Shown in pieces: positions 60,705-64,000 of a stretch of DNA of 64,000 nt. Origin of the DNA: Paraburkholderia atlantica (GTDB lineage: Bacteria > Pseudomonadota > Gammaproteobacteria > Burkholderiales > Burkholderiaceae). The translations under genes and the position numbers were made by a program. The notes under the pieces were generated by a model. The model was not told the DNA's origin, made no database searches, and saw only the letters and a list, made by a program, of their open reading frames with translations. The stretch's first letter is position 1. Each line of letters starts with the position of its first letter. The DNA lies in NCBI RefSeq assembly GCF_009362785.1, contig NZ_WHNQ01000025.1:1-64000 (forward strand), in the 5' to 3' direction.

Positions 60705-61505
60705 TCAAGCTTCGCCCGCCGGTTTCTGCATGAAGTGTTTCTGCGCCGCCTGCGCGGCGCCCTTGAGCAGCCCGAGATCCGCGCAGACGGCGACGACGCG
60801 CGCGCCCATCGACAGATAACGTTCCGCGTCGGCCTGCACCGGCGCGAGAATGCCGCTCGACTTGCCGGCCGCCTGCGCGCGCTCGAACACATGCGCGATC
60901 GCCTGCTGCACGTCCGGATGGCTCGCATTGCCGAGGTGGCCATACGATGCCGCGAGGTCGGACGGACCGATGAACACCGCGTCGATGCCGTCCACCGCGA
61001 GGATGCTGTCGATCGCCTCGACCGCCTTGCGGCTTTCGATCTGCGGGATCACGCAGATGTTGTCGTTGGCGATCGCGAAGTAGTCGGGCACTGTGCCATA
61101 GCGGTTGCCGCGATGGCCGACCGACACGCCGCGGATGCCGTGTGGCGGATAGCGCGTTGCCGCGACCGCGCGGGTGGCGTCGTCGGCGCTGTCGACGAAC
61201 GGCACCAGGAAGTTCGAGAAGCCGCTGTCGAGGAATCGTTTGATCACGACGCTGTCGTTAGCCGGTGGTCGGACGACCGGCGCGCTGCCGCTGTCCTTGA
61301 GCGCCATCAGTTGGGGGATCAGCGTGAGCACGTCGTTGGGCGCGTGTTCGGCGTCCAGCAGCATCCAGTCGAAGCCGACCGTGCCCAGCAGTTCGGTGGC
61401 GATCGGGCTGGCAAGCGACGCCCAGCAGCCGATCTGGGTTTTTCCCTCGCGCACCGCGCGCCGGAAGCGGTTGGGCAAGGACTCGTAAGGCGTGACGGCG
61501 GGCAT
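60705..61505 (-). CDS. garL: HpcH/HpaI-family aldolase (2-dehydro-3-deoxyglucarate aldolase type)
   Basis: A 266-residue class II aldolase. It cleaves 2-keto-3-deoxyglucarate to pyruvate and tartronate semialdehyde, which its operon neighbour reduces. The general base region L-L-D-A-E-H-A-P (H54), R79-P and G-V-S-V-G-H-R-G near 126, metal ligands E157 in P-Q-I-E and D183 in G-P-S-D-L-A-A-S are present. GAGGAGA precedes the ATG at 61505. It is divergent from the semialdehyde dehydrogenase gene. Confidence 0.9.
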   Translation of the reverse strand: MPAVTPYESLPNRFRRAVREGKTQIGCWASLASPIATELLGTVGFDWMLLDAEHAPNDVLTLIPQLMALKDSGSAPVVRPPANDSVVIKRFLDSGFSNFLVPFVDSADDATRAVAATRYPPHGIRGVSVGHRGNRYGTVPDYFAIANDNICVIPQIESRKAVEAIDSILAVDGIDAVFIGPSDLAASYGHLGNASHPDVQQAIAHVFERAQAAGKSSGILAPVQADAERYLSMGARVVAVCADLGLLKGAAQAAQKHFMQKPAGEA

Positions 61506-61584
61506 GCGGTGTCTCCTCGAACTACGATGGATCGGGAAAAAAGCTCTGGCGACCGCGACAAACCACGCAGAACGCGAGGTTATA

Positions 61585-61599
61585 AGTCGTCGTATGACT
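61585..61599. promoter_or_regulatory. Inverted repeat in the garL/KGSADH divergent region
   Basis: AGTC (61585-61588) and GACT (61596-61599) flank GTCGTAT. The enclosed CGTATGAC is similar to sequences in the udh promoter palindrome (ATATGAC). It lies 80 bp upstream of garL. Possible GntR operator. Confidence 0.35.
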
Positions 61600-61701
61600 A
61601 ACGGCAGATTAGCACTGCGCCCCTCGGTTGTAACCGTCGTGTAAACCCGAATCACCCTGTCCGACAAGCGTTTCGGGTTGCATGGAACCCCCGCAATGTT
61701 G

Positions 61702-61713
61702 TAGGATGACCTA
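61702..61713. promoter_or_regulatory. Inverted repeat upstream of KGSADH
   Basis: TAGGATGACCTA is a 4+4+4 inverted repeat, 31 bp before the dehydrogenase ATG. It shares GGATGAC with the CGTATGAC block at 61591-61598, which suggests one regulator. Confidence 0.35.
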
Positions 61714-61744
61714 TATCTGAAGCCTTCATTCAAGGAAAGCCAAA

Positions 61745-63328
61745 ATGCCCATTACCGGTGAAATGCTGATCGGTCGCAAAGCAGTGCGCGGCGAAGAAAA
61801 ACCGCTGCGCGCGTTCAATCCTGCCACGGGGTCCGAGATTGCCGAGCCGGTGTTCGGCAGCGGCACCGTCGAGAACGTCGAGCAGGCCTGCGTGCTCGCG
61901 CAACAGGCGTTCGACGCCTACCGTCAACTGCCGCTCGCAGTGCGCGCCGAGTTTCTGGATCGTATCGCGGACGGCATCACCGCGCTCGGCGACGAGCTGA
62001 TCGAACGCGCGATGGCTGAATCGGGCCTGCCGAAGGCCCGTCTGGAAGGCGAGCGCGGCCGTACCACCGGCCAGCTGAAACTGTTCGCGCAAACCGTGCG
62101 CGCGGGCCAGTGGCTCAACGCGACGCTCGATTCGCCGCTGCCGGATCGCAAGCCGTTGCCGCGTTCGGATCTGCGCATGCAAAAGATCGCGCTCGGCCCG
62201 GTCGCCGTGTTCGGCGCGAGCAACTTCCCGCTCGCGTTCTCGGTGGCGGGTGGCGACACCGCCGCGGCGCTGGCCGCGGGCTGCCCGGTCGTCGTGAAGG
62301 CGCACCGCGCGCACCTCGGCACCTCGGAGCTGGTCGGTCGCGTGATCCAGCGCGTCGCGCAGGAAATGGATCTGCCCGAAGGCGTGTTTTCGATGATCGT
62401 CGGCGCGGGCAACTCGGTCGGCGAGGCGCTGGTGGCGCACCCGGCCATCAAGGCGGTCGGCTTCACCGGTTCGCGCGCGGGCGGCACGTCGCTGATGCGC
62501 GTCGCGGCGGCACGTCCGGAGCCGATCCCCGTCTACGCAGAAATGAGCAGCATCAACCCGGTGTTCCTGCTGCCGAACGCTCTGACGGCACGCGGCGACA
62601 GCATCGCGCGCGGTTTCGTCGACTCGCTCGTGCTCGGCGCTGGCCAGTTCTGCACGAACCCGGGCCTCGCCATCGCGATCGACAGTGACGCGCTGAAGGG
62701 CTTCGTCGCGACCGCATCGGAAGCGCTCGCTGCCAAACCGGCGCAGACGATGCTGACCTCGGGCATCCACGCCGCGTATGAAGACGGCGAAGGCAAGCTG
62801 GCCGCAACCAAGGGCGTCGAAGTCGTGGCACGCGGCGTCGCCGCTACCGGCCCCACCCAGGCTTGCGCGGCGCTGTTCGTGACCGACGCGCAGACGTTCC
62901 TCGCGAACGCGGCGCTCGAAGACGAAGTGTTCGGCCCGGTGTCGACGATCATCCGCTGCAAGGACGAGCAGGAAATGCTGAAAGTCGCCGAGCACTTCGC
63001 CGGCCAACTGACCGCGACGCTGCAAATGGACAGCGCCGACGTGGCGACAGCGAAGAAGCTGGTGCCGATTCTCGAGCGCAAGGCCGGCCGCATTCTGGTC
63101 AACGGCTTCCCGACCGGCGTCGAAGTGTGTCACGCGATGGTCCACGGCGGCCCGTTCCCGGCGACGTCGGACAGCCGCGCGACCTCGGTCGGCACCACGT
63201 CGATCGACCGCTTCCTGCGCCCGGTCTGCTACCAGGACTTCCCGGCCGAGCTGCTGCCGCAAACGCTGGCCGACGGCAACCCGCTGGAACTGTGGCGTCG
63301 TCGCGATGGCGAACTCACGCGCGCTTAG
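61745..63328 (+). CDS. Alpha-ketoglutaric semialdehyde (2,5-dioxovalerate) dehydrogenase
   Basis: A 527-residue NAD(P)-dependent aldehyde dehydrogenase. It oxidises 2,5-dioxopentanoate to 2-oxoglutarate, the last step of the oxidative uronate/aldarate and pentose pathways. Key residues are N160 in F-G-A-S-N-F-P, E266 in A-E-M-S-S-I-N-P and catalytic C303 in G-A-G-Q-F-C-T-N-P-G. The long C-terminal part with S-R-A-T-S-V-G-T-x-S-I-D-R-F-x-R-P matches KGSADH type III. AAGGAAAG precedes the ATG. Divergent from garL. Confidence 0.92.
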   Translation: MPITGEMLIGRKAVRGEEKPLRAFNPATGSEIAEPVFGSGTVENVEQACVLAQQAFDAYRQLPLAVRAEFLDRIADGITALGDELIERAMAESGLPKARLEGERGRTTGQLKLFAQTVRAGQWLNATLDSPLPDRKPLPRSDLRMQKIALGPVAVFGASNFPLAFSVAGGDTAAALAAGCPVVVKAHRAHLGTSELVGRVIQRVAQEMDLPEGVFSMIVGAGNSVGEALVAHPAIKAVGFTGSRAGGTSLMRVAAARPEPIPVYAEMSSINPVFLLPNALTARGDSIARGFVDSLVLGAGQFCTNPGLAIAIDSDALKGFVATASEALAAKPAQTMLTSGIHAAYEDGEGKLAATKGVEVVARGVAATGPTQACAALFVTDAQTFLANAALEDEVFGPVSTIIRCKDEQEMLKVAEHFAGQLTATLQMDSADVATAKKLVPILERKAGRILVNGFPTGVEVCHAMVHGGPFPATSDSRATSVGTTSIDRFLRPVCYQDFPAELLPQTLADGNPLELWRRRDGELTRA

Positions 63329-63422
63329 TCGCGTGACGCCGTCCTGAACGGATGCGCGCCCGGTGCCGATATCGGCGCGGGCGCGCAGCGAAGGGAAGAG
63401 CGCAAGCAGGCAATCGCAGGAT

Positions 63423-63457
63423 AAAAAAATGGCCGGGAATTTCCCGGCCATTTTTTT
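63423..63457. terminator. Bidirectional terminator between KGSADH and the GntR gene
   Basis: A 35-bp perfect palindrome: seven A, TGGCCGGGAA, the mirror image and seven T, centred at 63440. It ends both convergent transcripts, KGSADH from the left and the GntR gene from the right. Confidence 0.93.
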
Positions 63458-63478
63458 CGCCCGCGTGCTTCGTGAAAA

Positions 63479-64000
63479 TCAGCTATTCGCGTCGCTCGCT
63501 TCATTCGCGCGACGCAGCCGCTCGCGGCTATTCGACAGATGCATGCGCATCGCCGCGCGCGCGCCTTCGGCGTCGTGCCGGCTGATCGCCTCGAGAATAC
63601 TTTCATGCTCGAGGTTCACGAGCGACAGATACGCATCAGGATCGGCGCGCGCGATGCCGGCCGAGTCGAGCCGGTTGCGCGGAATCAGTGCGCTGCCCAT
63701 CTGCGACAGGATGTCGACGAAATAGCGGTTGCCGGTTGCACGCGCGACCGAGATGTGGAACTGCAGATCGGCCTCCACGCTGTCGAGCCCGTTGTGACGC
63801 GTGGCCTCGATCGCGTCGAGTGCGGTACGCATGTGCGCGAGGTCGTCCGGTTTCGCGCGTTGCGCGGCAAGACCGGCACATTCGGTTTCGAGGCTGATGC
63901 GCAGCTCCAAGATGGACAGCACGTCGCGCAGCGTGGTGGCGGGCACCATGTCGATGCCGAGCTTTTCGCGCTGCGGCTCGAGCACGAAGCTGCCGATACC
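63479..64000 (-). CDS. GntR/FadR-family regulator, partial (N-terminus outside window)
   Basis: At least 173 residues at the C-terminal end of a FadR-type regulator, whose reading frame continues past the right edge of the window. The first visible residues, G-I-G-S-F-V-L, correspond to the wing of the GntR DNA-binding domain. The FCD effector domain follows (R-D-V-L-S-I-L-E-L-R-I-S-L-E, then D-L-Q-F-H-I-S-V-A-R-A-T-G-N with its conserved acidic/His ligands). It lies beside the aldarate genes and is the natural candidate for their regulator; this is inference. Confidence 0.9.
   Translation of the reverse strand, partial: GIGSFVLEPQREKLGIDMVPATTLRDVLSILELRISLETECAGLAAQRAKPDDLAHMRTALDAIEATRHNGLDSVEADLQFHISVARATGNRYFVDILSQMGSALIPRNRLDSAGIARADPDAYLSLVNLEHESILEAISRHDAEGARAAMRMHLSNSRERLRRANEASDANS

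Noticed and set aside
1..64000. tRNA genes, CRISPR arrays, insertion sequences, attachment sites and origins.
   Set aside because: Looked for on both strands by eye. No cloverleaf, regularly spaced repeats, transposase motif or DnaA-box cluster was found.

Overview
The window looks like chromosomal DNA of a Burkholderiaceae betaproteobacterium, most likely Paraburkholderia or a close relative. The 5S rRNA matches the Burkholderia type as I remember it. Codons are strongly GC-rich, and the gene set is typical of a soil or plant-associated, metabolically versatile organism: malonate decarboxylase, uronate/aldarate catabolism, several ABC uptake systems and a CioAB quinol oxidase. No tRNA, IS element, CRISPR array or replication origin was recognised.

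Layout. 1-280: end of an rRNA operon (spacer, 5S, terminator). 0.5-9.6 kb: a LysR regulator divergent from a FUSC transporter, a small secreted protein, a class I CoA-transferase, GlsB-like and MgtC-like membrane proteins, a membrane metallophosphoesterase and a His-rich membrane protein. 9.7-11 kb: RutE-type reductase and AlkB-type dioxygenase. 11.2-16.2 kb: a YtfQ/YtfR/YtfT/YjfF-type sugar ABC importer, with a terminator-like hairpin between the binding protein and the ATPase. 16.2-21.7 kb: a 5'-truncated PAP2 gene, a PPK2/P-type ATPase pair and a methyltransferase.

22.3-29.4 kb is a complete malonate decarboxylase operon. It reads leftward from a GntR/FadR-type regulator through mdcA-B-C-D-E-G-H, and an MFS transporter is divergent from it. 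MdcA is the CoA/ACP transferase, MdcC the acyl carrier, MdcD/E the decarboxylase, MdcB and MdcG make and attach the prosthetic group, and MdcH is the malonyl transferase that primes the carrier. 31-38 kb: EamA exporter/LysR pair, OprB porin, DUF2501 protein, arylamine N-acetyltransferase, an ICMT-like enzyme and two convergent HutC-type regulators.

38-44.6 kb is a candidate catabolic module. A HutC-type regulator and a polar amino-acid ABC importer are divergent from a 2-oxoglutarate/Fe(II) oxygenase and an FAD-linked 2-hydroxyacid dehydrogenase. Two GTATATAC-cored palindromes lie in the shared promoter region. 44.6-52.2 kb: a 1138-residue GMC oxidoreductase/alpha-beta hydrolase fusion, a sigma-like orphan protein, a hybrid histidine kinase and a LuxR-type response regulator. 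52.6-55.2 kb: cioA-cioB and a DUF2474 small subunit.

55.8-64 kb: an alpha/beta hydrolase, then an aldarate/hexuronate cluster (udh, tartronate semialdehyde reductase, HpcH/HpaI aldolase, ketoglutaric-semialdehyde dehydrogenase, GntR regulator). A small polymorphic-toxin island at about 57.9-59.4 kb splits it: an RNase A-like toxin, its CdiI-family immunity gene and a decayed second immunity gene. This island, the oxygenase/dehydrogenase module and the GMC-hydrolase fusion are the most interesting parts.
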